Assembly (NCBI GenBank): GCA_001692895.1
Contig: KV748186.1
Coordinates: 2,657,785 to 2,721,784, forward strand
Length of the DNA: 64,000 nucleotides
Direction of reading: 5' to 3'
Origin: Cenococcum geophilum 1.58
Taxonomy: Eukaryota > Ascomycota > Dothideomycetes > Gloniales > Gloniaceae
Position numbers and translations under genes: made by a program. This document shows, in pieces, positions 1 to 12,222 of the stretch (position 1 is its first letter; every line of letters starts with the position of its first letter). Under the pieces are notes generated by a model. The model saw only the letters and a program-made list of their open reading frames with translations. It made no database searches and was not told the DNA's origin.

Positions 1-807
1 ATATTATTATATATAACCACTATTTGTGGGTTATACGCTAGGGTCTTAAAATGCCTCTATAAATATTAGCCCCTAAAGGAGTCCGTAGAAGCCCTTTTAA
101 TTAGCCTAAAAGTTTATAGAAGTTTATAGAAGCTTATAAAAGTTTATAGGAGCTCTTCTAATTAGCCTAGGAGTTTGTAGGAGATAGATATAAGATAGTT
201 AACATACCTCTGCCTCCTTAGCAATACTATTTATAATGCAATTTGCTAAATAATAGCTATAATATAGCCCAAAGCCAGATAGCGTTTTAAATACCCTCCT
301 TTTTACCCCAAAGCCTATAAGATAGATATCTATAAGCGAAGTAAAGAAATTAGACCGCTTCTTAGCTCTAAAAGAATAGATTATACTAGTAATAGTATAC
401 ACCTGCTTAACCAAAGCGTTTTAACCCTTTACCTTCTAACCTTCTACCTAATAACTTGCTTTATAGGCGCGCTAGTTACTAAGCAGCTATAGTAAAGTTA
501 TATACTATATTGGGGTAATATCTTATATAGTATAGAAGGCGACTTTAAAGTCTAAGTCCTTTATATTTGATGTCCTGTTAAATATATTAAAGTATAGCTC
601 CTAAATAAGGCGGTCTAGCTCTATAGTAAAAGACCCTACTAGTATAACTGCCCCTTAAATATAGCTAAGTTGCGGATTTTTTACAACTATATTTAATAAT
701 ACTCGCCGTCGTCTTTTAACGCGATTGTACCGACGGTGCCTGATTATAACCCCCCCATTATCTGCATCGTCTGCTCTAACCTAGATAGATAGGAATTATG
801 TAAAGCT
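1..807. other. AT-rich unidentified DNA, left flank of gypsy copy 1
   Basis: No gene is supported here. The sequence is TpA-rich and full of stops in all frames. Near 90-180 there are several imperfect copies of a unit resembling 'agtttataga', and 'taattagccta(g/a)(g/a)agttt' occurs twice; a similar motif recurs at 9349-9430. Because gypsy copy 1 has a clean target duplication, this stretch and 8822-9671 were once contiguous. It is probably an older decayed repeat, but I could not identify it. Confidence 0.5.
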
Positions 808-812
808 CTAAC

Positions 813-1233
813 TATAACAAAGCCTTATAGTAGGGACTACGGTAGACTTATTAATAGGCTAGGTGTGTAGGTATTACAAGTAAGTTAACAACGTAATAAT
901 AACTAGTGAAGTAGTTGCCTAATAGATTAACTCCAATTATATTCTAAGAATTACTATAAGAAAGGAACTATCTAGGTAGGGACTAAGGGTCCTTAAATAC
1001 ACAACCATACTCTTATAAAATCCTTCTTATACGTAATATACGTCTTATACATAAGGTACGTAAGTTCTCTTTATTCCTCTTATTTCTCTTATAGCACCTT
1101 ATATAACCTTAATTACTATTCTTTATTATATAGTTCTATAGGTTCTATTCTAGACCATGCTTATATTAACTAACTAGCTTCTTCTAACTTCTCTCCAAGT
1201 AGTTATAATATTATGCTTAAAGCGTTTATAACA
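813..1233 (-). repeat. 3' LTR of gypsy copy 1
   Basis: 421-bp LTR, lying to the right in element orientation (minus strand). It has exactly the same length as the other LTR of this element and both LTRs of copy 2. The ends correspond to the TG...CA termini of copy 2, but one end now reads TATAAC, a TG-to-TA change. CTAAC lies immediately outside. Confidence 0.9.
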
Positions 1234-4200
1234 CTATCTCCCTCCTCTTTATCTTTGTCCTTAAAAATACCTAGTATCTCCAAGTTATTTACTAAAGGTA
1301 TAATATCTGTCTAATTAATTTAGTTAATATTATTACTTATAATACCTAAAGCTTCTTCTTCTTTATACGCGTAACGTTGTGCTCGCACTATTACTATAAT
1401 ATTATCGCTTAGTAAAATAATGCTATCTCTATATTCTTATTACTTAAAGGAGGAGTTAGTATATATTACGCTAGTAAGTCCTTTATCTTAGCAACCCTCT
1501 TTTTATTTAGAGTATACTAAAGTAAATATTTAATTGTCTTATAATATTTGTTCTACTTCTAACGCTAAGTATACACGTCCTATAACTCTTAATAGTCTTT
1601 AAGTTTCTTAAGTAATTTATTATAGGGTCTTATATTTAATCTACTGCTATAAAGCTTAATAGTAACCTAGCGTAGGCCCTTATTAAGCTTAAGTATTCTT
1701 AGGATACGGAATAGAAGGCCCTAGATACTTATATCGCGGTATTTACCTATCTACTTTGCCTTAAGAAGGTGCGTAAGAAGGTTTGTTTTAAGGAGTAGAA
1801 ACTTATAAAATAAGGTCTATAGGAACTTAGTAATAAAAGAACGGATTCTCTTTTAATAGAGAAGGAAATAACTCTAAGTAGTTTAGTAGTCGCTCTTCCT
1901 AGGTCCCCCTTAGGTAGCTCGTTCTTTAGCGATTTTTCTTTATTAATATTACCTAACCTATTCTCTTCTAATACTCCTATACCTTTCCTATAACATTCTT
2001 TAAATTCTCTAGTAGTTCCTAGGTAGTCTTATTATAGCCTATTCACTTTACTTTATACTATGTTTTATTATCTATATCCTTATAATTAACGACCTTTAAA
2101 ACTTACCATTTATCTTCTTCTTACCCTCTATACGTGTTTGCCTCGTAGATTAATAGCTTAATATTTCTATATGCTGGCTCTAGTATTATAATATACTATA
2201 TAGGGTAAATCTTTATTTTAGCTGGTAGGTTTAACTTAAATATAACTAATAAAATTTTCTATATAATTTTAAAAGGTTCTAGTCTAACGTAGTCCAACTT
2301 CTTACTTAATTATTAACTCTTAAAATTTTTATATAGTAGCTATACTTTATTCCCCTCCTTAAGATCTAGTTCCTTAAATCTCTTAGCATTATAGTACCTT
2401 TTTATTCTTTACTGTACCACCTTAGCTATTTTTATAAGGTTTGCATAAAGATTTATTAAAGTCTCTATTCTTTACTTAGCTTTATTACTTATTTTCTTTA
2501 CTTAATATAGCGATAATAATGTTCTTAGCTTATATCCATAATTCGCCTTAAATAGTAATATACCTATTCCTTCCTATGGTGTTATATTATATATAAACTA
2601 TATAACTGGTAATAGCAATACCTAATTATTCTATGCGTAATTAATATAATGCCTTAGATACTACTCTAGTGTCTAGTTTAATCTTTTTATTTAACTATCT
2701 GTCTATAGATAATATACGGTAAAAGTTGCTACTTAAACTCCTTATTCCGCTAAGAATACCTCCTAGAATACTACTATAAATCTTAGATCTCTATCCAATA
2801 TAATTTTACTTAGTGCTCTATATCTTATAAATACTTCTTTAATATAGATTTTAGCAATATCTTCTGCTAAGATTTCTTCCGTATATGCTATAAAGTATCC
2901 CCACTTTATAAGCTTGTTTACTATTACTAAGATTATATTATAATCTTATCCGGTAATAGGGTCTTTTAATTTTAGTAACTTAATAATAAAGTTCTATAAT
3001 ATAACCTCCTATAGTCTCTTTGGTATTTTAATAGGTTATAGCCCTCTATACAACTTATACCTTATTAGTTTATTTCTTTAATAATCTAAACACTCTTTAG
3101 TAACCCTTTTAGCTATCCTTTAGATTCCGTTAATAATATACTCCTCTTAGAGTCTTAATACTAAGCCTATAGCGCCGTTGTGTCCTTAAGTTAATCCCTT
3201 ATAGAAGTCCTCCATAAACTACTCTGCTATATTTCTTAGGATATACTTAGCTTCTTAATTTTCGTATATATCTAACTATAGATCTTTTAGTTATACTTTT
3301 AAAATCCTTTATACTTAAAAGCTTTTTAGTATCTTATAGATCTTTTCTAACTTATTCTCTTAAGTTGCTGCGATCTTTAAATAATTATACCTAATTAATC
3401 CGTTTATGTTTTTTTGTAGTAAAGCCTCTAATAGCTTATCGTTATTTTATAGTTTAGCCTTTTAACTTAACGTATTGGCTTATATATTGTCTGTACCCTT
3501 AATATACTAAATTTCGAAATAGTACTCTATAAGCATCTCTACCTATTTAACCTGTTTTTAGTTAAGTTCCTTTATTATTAGGAATCCTATTAGGTTCTTA
3601 TAATCCGTTTTAACTATAAATAGTTTTTCTATACCTTATAAGAATGCTCTTTATTTTTTTAGTGCTATAATTATACCTAATAACTCCTTGTTATAGATGT
3701 TATAGTTTAATTCTAGTGGTGTTATCTTCCAACTATAGTATGCTACTAAATGCTATCCGTCTAGATACTTTTATATAAAGTATACTCCTAGTATAAAGTC
3801 TAATACATCTATTTCTATAACCGTCTCTAGTCCTAATTAATAGATCTTAAGAACTGGCTCCTAGGTAAATAACTCTTTAACTTTTTTAAAGAGTTCCTAC
3901 TATTCCTCTCCCTATACCTATAGTTCTTCTTTTTTTGTTAATTATATAAATAGTTTAATATCCTTTAACTATTACGCTATAAACCTTCTATAATAATTGC
4001 AAAACCCTAAGAATAATCTTAACTGCGTAACGTTCTCTAGTTCCTACCAATTTACTATAGCTTTAATCTTCTTTAGATCTATACTAAGTTAGCCTAGTTT
4101 AATAATAAATCTAACAAAATTGGTCTTCCTAGTAAAGAACTCGCATTTCTTAATTACTACTAGCATTTATTTCTCTTATAGTCTCTTTAAAACCTATTTA

Positions 4201-7200
4201 ACGTGTTCTCTATATTCTTCCTTATTTATTAAGTAGATAATAATATTATTAAGGTATACTATAATAAATTCATCTAAATGTTCTCCTAATATATCGTTAA
4301 TACGCTTCTAAAATATTACTAGTGCGTTTATAAGCCCGAATTATATAACTAATAGTTTATATAGTCCTTCCTTTAACCTAAAGGCTGCCTTTTATTTGTC
4401 GCCTTTCTTAATTCTAATTTAATAGTATGCCCATCTTAGATCTATCTTTGTAAAGATTTGCGTATTGCCTATCCTATCTTAGATTTCGCTAATTAAGGGT
4501 AAAAGATATCTATCCTTCTTAGTAATGCTGTTTAACTATCTATAGTTAATATATAGTCTTAGTTTGCTATTCTTTTTTGGTATAAATAGTACTAGATATC
4601 CTACTAATAACTGCGATAGTCTAATATATCCCTTTTATAAGTTTTCTTAGATAAACTCTTTTAATGCTCTACCTTCTTCCTTAGTAAGTTTATAGATTGA
4701 AAAGAACCTTAGACTTATTTCTAGTTTTAATTCTATCTTATAGTCCTATACTATATACTCTAATAGCTTTTTACTCTTAGGTAACCATAGTTTCTTACTA
4801 TACTTATAGTATCTTTTCGGTATATAACTTAATCCTTTTTCCGTTTCTTTATAGGTCGTTTCTACTTAGTACTATACCAGCTTAGCTTATTATTGTATCT
4901 TACGGCGTTAAGTATCTTTAATATTAACCTAACCTATAACCTAATTAATCTTTGGATTATATTTCTGTAACTAAGGCATTCCTAATACTGCCTTATTATT
5001 CCCTAATAGTAATATATTAAAAGACATCTCGACTAGTCTTCCTTTAATAGTTAACTAAATAGGTCCTGTTTTAAGATTAATAATACCTCCTCTATAGGCT
5101 ATCGGATCCCCTAAAATCGTTACTAATAGGTAAAAACATTCCTTTTGCCTATGTAGTAATCCCATTCTTTTAACTGCTACTAGCGAGATATGGTTCCTTA
5201 TTACTCTACTATCTATTAATGCCTTAAACTATTAATCTTACTATTTAACTCGTAAGTTTAGGTATTATTCTTAAATTCCCTTAAGGGTCTAAGGCTCTAC
5301 TACTAGCTCCCTCTAGTTTTATAGGCCTCTACTTTTCCTAACTACTAGCTACTAGATCCTATTTATACTTAGTCTAACTTAGGCNAATACTTAGTTCGNT
5401 TTTTGTCTTTAATATNCTATAGATAGGNATTCTCTNGANATTCCCACNATTNTTATNNATCTAGGCATTCTTCCGTAAGGAATCTTCCTAGTTAAAGTAT
5501 TAAGTCCCCTTATTTTTAAACTTCTACTAGGTACTAACTATGTATATATTTAGCGTTTTAATACTTCGCCTTATCCGTCATCCAATATATCCTTATTAGA
5601 TACTTTTAATTTTTATCCTTTAGTGCTTTATACATGTTATACGCATTATCTACGTATGCTATCCATAATAGTATATAATATGCTTAATATTTTAGGTTAA
5701 CTCTTAGCTCGTCTTTATTCTTAAGTTTAAACCTCTTTTATATTAATCTAAGCGTTACGGCTTTATTCGCAGGTATTAAGATTTATCTTTTACTTCTCTA
5801 GTCCTTTAATTACTCCTTTAGATCCTTTAACGTTATAATTAAGGCTCCTTTAATATAGGTTATAGCCTTCTCTATAATTAGGTGGTTTTAGACAACTTTC
5901 TTATCCAACCACATATAGAAATCTTTCCACTTATTATTGTGTCGTTGCCTATACTACTTTTAGTACAGCTGCTTAAGTATATATAGCTTATTTATAAGGA
6001 AATATCTCTTTATTACTGCATTGTGACAGCCTTTAGTATATCGTTCCTTAAACCTAGTAGGAATCCCTAAATCCTCTTCTTATTCTAGTTCAGTAAGCCA
6101 CTTAGCTCTTAGTATGCCTATTCTAGGCCTATTAGTGACTCTTTATACTAGCGCTCTGTCCTTTATACATCCCAATATACTAAATCTCTTATCTAGTTTC
6201 TGTTCTTGCTATAAGGTAATTCTTGCCCTAAATTCCTCTATAGTTTCTTTTACATCACGTCTTATAAGTAGGTTCTTAAAGTCTTTGTGCTTCTTAATCT
6301 TAGTATTAACTTTTTAATCTTTAGGCTAAACGCCGTGTTCTTCTAGTAAGTCCTCTAGGTCTATATATCTGTCTCCTAGTCTAATTACTATTTGTGCTAT
6401 AGATTCTCTAATCTATAAAGAAGCCTCTTACCTCTTATTTATGGGTGTCCTAATTCATACTCCAAATTCTTAACCCCTTAGATTCTTTAATCCTAAGCTT
6501 GCTTTTAACTTAAGCTTAGCCCCTACTTTAGTCTAACTAGGCTTAACTAGTGTCCTCGTCTTCTCTTAAGAGTCCTAGATCTTACTTATCTTATCTTAAA
6601 AATCTTATACCATTAGGAATTCTTACCCCAAGCTTATTTATATATTCTTAAACTAAGCTACTACTCTGCTCCATCGGTTTCTATCCGTTGTAGGTCTTTA
6701 AGCTTACCTTATCTTATCTTAAGAATCTTAGTTATCTCTTATCTCGTCTTAAGAATCTTAAGCCTTTAGCTTTTTGCCTTTATTAAGTGGTAAGCTAGCA
6801 CTAGCAGTTATTTACTTACTTAATCACTTCTAGATATTACTCCTTCCGTCTTATAAAGTAATGGATGCCGTATCTAATGGTATTATAATACCTATTACTG
6901 AACCTTACTCTATAGCGGTCTCAGTCTCTACTTCTATTACGTTATTAAGGTTTAGATACCCCTAGTTAGTTCCTTTACTATCCTTATTGCTATTAATTAA
7001 TAAGTACTCTAACTCTATTATTATTGTTACTAATCTTTATCCGCACGTTACTATAATATCTTAATCTAGCTTATAGAGTTAATCTTATTCTTTATTTAAC
7101 TCTTTAGTTCCTCTAAGTCCCTTTAACTCTAGCTCTTATAGCTAATAGCTTATACCGTACTTAGCGTCTTTATAAATTTAGTATATATTATTATAATAAA

Positions 7201-8395
7201 ATACAAAACTTCTAATTAAACATTCCTTTATTCCTCGCAGTGCACTATTATCCCTCTATACATATGTATTATATACTACTAGTCTAGTTCCCTTTATTAT
7301 ATAGTAACTCTAACTATCTTTATAATCCCTTGCGAAGTAACCCTATTTTCCGCAATTTATATAAGCTCCGTCTTTAAACTATTAACTTTATTATAGAGTC
7401 CGCCTAAACGTCTTCTGCTATTAAGATCCCTAGTTTAGCCTATACTCCTTAATCCTATAATTACTAAATCCTTAACCTCTAGGTTTTTATAGTTTCTTAC
7501 TTTATCTCTTATAGGCTTCTTTAGTACCACTTAGGTCCATTAGCTTTACGCTATACTATAGTTTCTAACTTAGCTTTAGTTATTGCGTACTCTACGTCTT
7601 ATATAACTATAGAACTCTATCCTAGCCTCTCTTAGCCTGTTCCCTTTAGAAGATCCTATTATTAATCTTAATCACTTAATCNATTAATTCCCTTAGGGTA
7701 TCCGCATCTTCTATTAGAATAATTACGTCCTAGACTTTAGCCTTAAGTNCTTGTTTATACTATGCTATAAGCGCCTTATTATTCTACTTAAGTTATATAG
7801 CTAGCGTTTAGAATTATATCGTGTACTTAATTACTAAAGTCCGTTACATTAGGTCCTAAAGCTTTTTTTCCACTATAGCTATTACTTTTAGGTCCCCAAA
7901 CATCTATATAAGTCGCTCTATAAATCTATTCTAGCTTAAAAACATAAACCGTACTTCCTAGTTTATTATTATTATTCCGTTTACTTATATCTCTATAAGG
8001 TAAGGCTTAAACTATTTAAGTGCTCTTCCTAATAAGAATAATCCTGCATATGCTACTTAATCCATAGTTATTACTAGCTTTACTTCTTCCTGCGCGACCT
8101 TAAAGTGTATTTATATAAGGAATCCTTTAAGCTTTAATCTTTCTCCTAAGAATCTTTTAATTAATAGTAACTTAACCTTTACTACTTCTATCCCATTAAT
8201 CCTATTTTTAAGTGCCGCATTATCTCCCGTTAACTAATTAACTATTATTTATAACTATCCTACTATTACAGGTTATTATAAGTTAGTGTTTGCTATACTA
8301 GTGTCGTTACCTAATCCTAACATAGTTGCCGCCGTTAATGGCGTTATAGTGGCATATTATTTAACTTATTAAAACCGTAACTGTAATAGTAATTA

Positions 8396-8816
8396 TATAA
8401 CGAAGCCTTGTAGTAGGGACTACGGTAGACTTATTAATAGGCTAGGTATATAGGTATTATAAGTAAGTTAATAACGTAATAACAACTAGTGGAGTAGTTG
8501 CCCAACAGATTAACTCTAATTATATTCTAAGAATTACTATAAGGAAGGAACTATCTAGGTAGGGACTAAGGGTCCTTAAATACACAACCGTACTCCTATA
8601 AAATCCTTCTTATACGTAATATACGTCTTATACGTAAGGTATATAAGTTCTCTTTATTCCTCTTATTCCTCTCATAGCACCTTATATAACCTTAGTTACC
8701 ATTCTTCATTATATGGTTCTATGGGTTCTATCCTAGACCGTGCTTATATTAACCAACTAGCTTCTTCCAACTCCTCTCTAAGTAGTCGTAACATTGTGCT
8801 TAAAGCGTCCGTAACA
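8396..8816 (-). repeat. 5' LTR of gypsy copy 1
   Basis: 421-bp LTR, the upstream LTR in element orientation. The internal side (minus strand) reads into TAATTACTATTACAGTTAC, matching the putative primer-binding region after the 5' LTR of copy 2. CTAAC at 8817-8821 is the target duplication. Confidence 0.9.
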
Positions 8817-8821
8817 CTAAC

Positions 8822-9671
8822 CCTTTTATTTTAGGGTATTAACTACAGCTTATAACTTCCTTACGCGCCTCTACTATTATATACTTTGGTTTAATAAGGG
8901 AGGTTTAAGCTTACTAGTATTAGGTTAGCTGTTATTATCTATCTAGTTGTCGCTATCGGAGGAATCCTTAGATATATTAATAAAGTATTTTAGCGGGCTA
9001 GAAAGAGTAGGTAGGCTAAAAAGGCTAAATAGAGGACTTTAAGTATCCTACTTGGATAGACGCCTATTAGGGGTACAATTGGGCTCTATTATGGATGCAA
9101 TATATAGAGTAAGAGATAAGCTTTTAAATAGAGGTATTAGCGAGCTAAGTAGCGCTATATTAGGGGGTAATATATAACGTTAAAGGCAATATAACTGTCT
9201 TCTACTAGTGAGGCTGTATAGCCCTTATAAAAGGCGCCTATAATCTCTTAGACCCTTAAAGAGGAATCCACCTCAGCGCTCTATAATTAGCTGCTAAAGC
9301 TAGCGTAAGCGCTAACGTCCGTGGCGTATATTAGGCTACGGCGCTGGTCGCTAATTGGCTTAGGAGTTTATAAGAGTCATAAGGGTTATAGAGGTGTAGC
9401 GGTGTCAGCCGCTAATTGGCTTAGGAGTTTGCAGGAGGTAAGGTGGATTTTCTCTCCGAGGGTCTAAGTTAACTAAGATAATAAGTTGCCACAGATTGCC
9501 GTATATTGCGGTCACGTGACGCGAAGATCTTATAAAACATCGAGCGGCGCTGCTCTTCTTCTCCTTTCCTTTCTTTAGCTTTAGATCCTCGTTTATAGAC
9601 AATCCAATCGTATAGGCTTGCGCGTCTCTCTTACTGTGCTCGCGCCTTAATTAACTAAGTCGCTAATAGCT
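8822..9671. other. AT-rich spacer between gypsy copy 1 and Harbinger
   Basis: No gene is supported. A 20-bp motif (cgctaattggcttaggagtt) occurs at about 9349 and again at about 9411, with a related version near 150-170. 9525-9600 has a TATAAAA-like box followed by a CT-rich tract and is less AT-rich than its surroundings, so it might be a decayed LTR promoter; this is a guess. The right boundary is the TTA target duplication of the Harbinger element at 9672-9674. Confidence 0.4.
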
Positions 9672-9956
9672 TTAGAGGCCGTTTAGTTACAACTTTATAT
9701 TTAATATAGAGGCTCTATATTTAACTAATATGGAGCTTAAATCTAAATATAAGGCTGTTATTTGGTAAATCTAACGACTTTTAAATATAGAGCTCCTCTA
9801 TATTGGTAAGCGCGTTAAATTTACAAGCTATACTGTATATAGTAGTTAAAATGAGGTTCTTAGCACCGTTTTAATATGCTACCCTCAAGCCTCTGTTCTA
9901 TATTCTATATTAATTTAAGCTCTTATATACGCGCTAAAGTAACGACTTCTTATAAT

Positions 9957-11127
9957 ATGGCGACTCTATATACCCTAACCGTAATACTACTATCGCATTT
10001 GTAAGCCTTATCTAATTTTATTATCTTAACCTTTATAATCGCGATAAGCTTATTTCTGGGGGGCGTCCGTACTTAGTATACCGATATACGGCGAGGAACA
10101 AAGTGGACGTCTTAGTTGCTCTACGGCTATAAGCAACAACTTATAAATCTAACTTGTATAAGGCCCGAGGTGTTTAGGAAGCTTCTTAATTAGTTATAAC
10201 TATACGGCGACTTAAAGGACATAAAGCTTCTATTAGCGGCTAAGAAGCTATTAATATTCCTAATAATATTTAGCAATAATTCGTTATATAGATTACTGAG
10301 TAAGGTAACTTAACACTTATCTACAATAATCTACTAGTAAGTATTTACCTGCTAGCTAAACTTCTAGTATTAATTTGCTGCCTTATAAAGCTGTATATAA
10401 AGTCCTTCCTAGCCTTCTAAAATTATATAAGGAAGTTATTTGGCTTCCTAAAAACTTTACTCCAGAAGAGATTACTAATAACCCTAAATAATATCCTTTC
10501 TTTACCGATTATATTAGAGCTCTTAATGGTACTTATTTACCGATTTTTATACCCGGTAGGTATACAAGGTAAGCTCTATAGCGTAGAAGGAAGGGAAGAT
10601 TATTGTAAAACATTCTTATAGTTATTAATTTCTAAATAAACTTCCTCTATATTCTAGCTAGTTGGGAGGGCTTTGCTTACAACTCTAGAGTCCTTAATTT
10701 AGCGAGAGTTAAAGGATTTAAAGCCTTACCTGGTAGATACTACGTCGTAAATACTAAGTACTCTAATACGCCTATAACCCTAACTCCCTACCGCGGTATA
10801 CGATATTATCTTTATAAGCAATTATAGGCAAATATACGGCCATAAAACGCGAAGGAGCTCTATAATCTTTAGCACGCGGTACTAAGGAATATAGTAGAGC
10901 GTACTATAGGAGTTTTTAAGTATCATTTCCGGTACTTTAAGGCTAGTAGGCGTAGTCTCCCTTTAAGTACATAGGTAGATATAGTGTACGCTTTAACTAT
11001 AGTTTATAACTTTATTAATATAAATAAACTAGATAATTTAGATAACGATCTAAAGGTAGAGAATAAGGTTATAGATAAAGAAGATATGGAGCTCGTAGAG
11101 GTAGAAAGTAATATAGTTATAAACTAA
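9957..11127 (+). pseudogene. Harbinger DDE transposase (HARBI1/DDE_Tnp_4 type), broken
   Basis: Relic of the transposase that would cut and paste the element. The first ATG at 9957 matches the start in the deletion derivative at 29419-30175. Around 10730-10830 the plus strand reads PGRYYVV, then TPYRG and IRYYL, the hallmark block of fungal Harbinger nucleases. Around 10850-10960 it reads NAKELYNL, then VERTIGVFK and FRYF, the conserved helical segment near the last catalytic acidic residue. That frame ends at TAA 11125-11127. The upstream part lies in another frame and has several stops, so an intron and/or frameshifts are present. The family call is strong; no active protein can be made. 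Confidence 0.88.
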
Positions 11128-11801
11128 AGACGCGATAAGATTATAAAGCTTATATAGGAGAGTTACTACCAGGCAATTAGTAGGCCGATTACTTAAGAAT
11201 ATATAGTAGATTTAGGTATATTTGTAATAGAAATCTATATAGTTTCCCTTATTATATTACCTACTAATTGCCTATATATAACGGCTTTAAAGAGCGACTT
11301 AAATCTTACCTAAAATCTTACCTAAAGCTTACTCTTCTATACGTCCTCCTTCCTATTAGCTAAAATATCGTTAATTAAGCTTTGCCGAAGCTCTGCAACT
11401 CCAGCTATTATAAGAAATAATTTAGTAGTAAACTCCGTCTTAAAAGCTTATAAAACAGCTAGCTACTCTATAGGATCTAGGTTACTAAACTTATAGATAA
11501 ACTCTACGGAGGCCTTCTCTTAAGGAGACTTCTAGGTAATTAACTCTCTTATAGCCCTTATCTCTCTTATTACCTTCTCTATCATCTCCTTTAGTGCCTC
11601 TGTAACTCGCTATCTTTCTTACTAGCGCTTTATACTAGATTTGGTGGCTTTAGTAGCTTACTTAATAGCCTACTTCCGTATAGCTAGTAAAGAAGGTTAA
11701 CTTAGCGTTAAGGAAAATCTAGAAGGACTAGGGCGCTTAGCTAAAGGTAAGCTTAATTAACTACCTTTAATAGAGCTTTAAGCTGACTTTAACTTAGAGG
11801 C

Positions 11802-12222
11802 TGTTACGGACGCTTTAAGTACAATGTTACGACTACTTAGAGAAGAGTTAGAAGAAGCTAATTGGTTAATATAGGCACGGACTAGGATGGAACCAGTGGA
11901 ACCATATAACGAGGAATGGTAAAGTCACGTAATGTGATCTGTATAATCTGTGTAATCTACAAGATCTATAATAGAGCGAACAGAGTAGACAGAGTAGATA
12001 GAGTAACGACTTTCTTAGGAGTACGGTTGTGTATTTAAGAACCCTTAATCCCTACCTAGATAGTTCCTTCCTTATAGTGATTTTTAGAATATAATTAGAG
12101 TTAATCTATTAGGCAACCACTCCACTAGTTATTATTACGTTGTTAACTACTATCTTTACATTTCCTATACACCTAGCCTATTAACGAGCCTATCGTAGTT
12201 CCTGCTACAAGGTTCCGTTACA
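11802..12222 (+). repeat. 5' LTR of gypsy copy 2
   Basis: 421 bp, starting TGTTACGG and ending CCGTTACA. It is followed by TAATCACTACCTAGTTAC, a candidate primer-binding region. It keeps more C/G bases than the LTRs of copy 1. Confidence 0.93.

Larger units (their letters stand above)
813..8816 (-). mobile_element. Ty3/gypsy chromovirus LTR retrotransposon, copy 1 (RIP-mutated)
   Basis: Complete LTR retrotransposon on the minus strand. Two 421-bp LTRs (813-1233 and 8396-8816) flank about 7.2 kb, with a perfect 5-bp target duplication CTAAC at 808-812 and 8817-8821. The interior is homologous to copy 2 in reverse: gag at about 7000-8300, reverse transcriptase at about 4000-4800, integrase at about 2500-3300, chromodomain-like end near 2050. 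All frames are broken. The reverse-transcriptase catalytic Asp-Asp pair (about 4240-4260, minus strand) reads Asn-Asn, as expected from G-to-A change in a TpG context. Stops replace Gln and Trp codons throughout. The element is non-autonomous and probably silent. N bases occur at 5385-5459. Confidence 0.93.
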
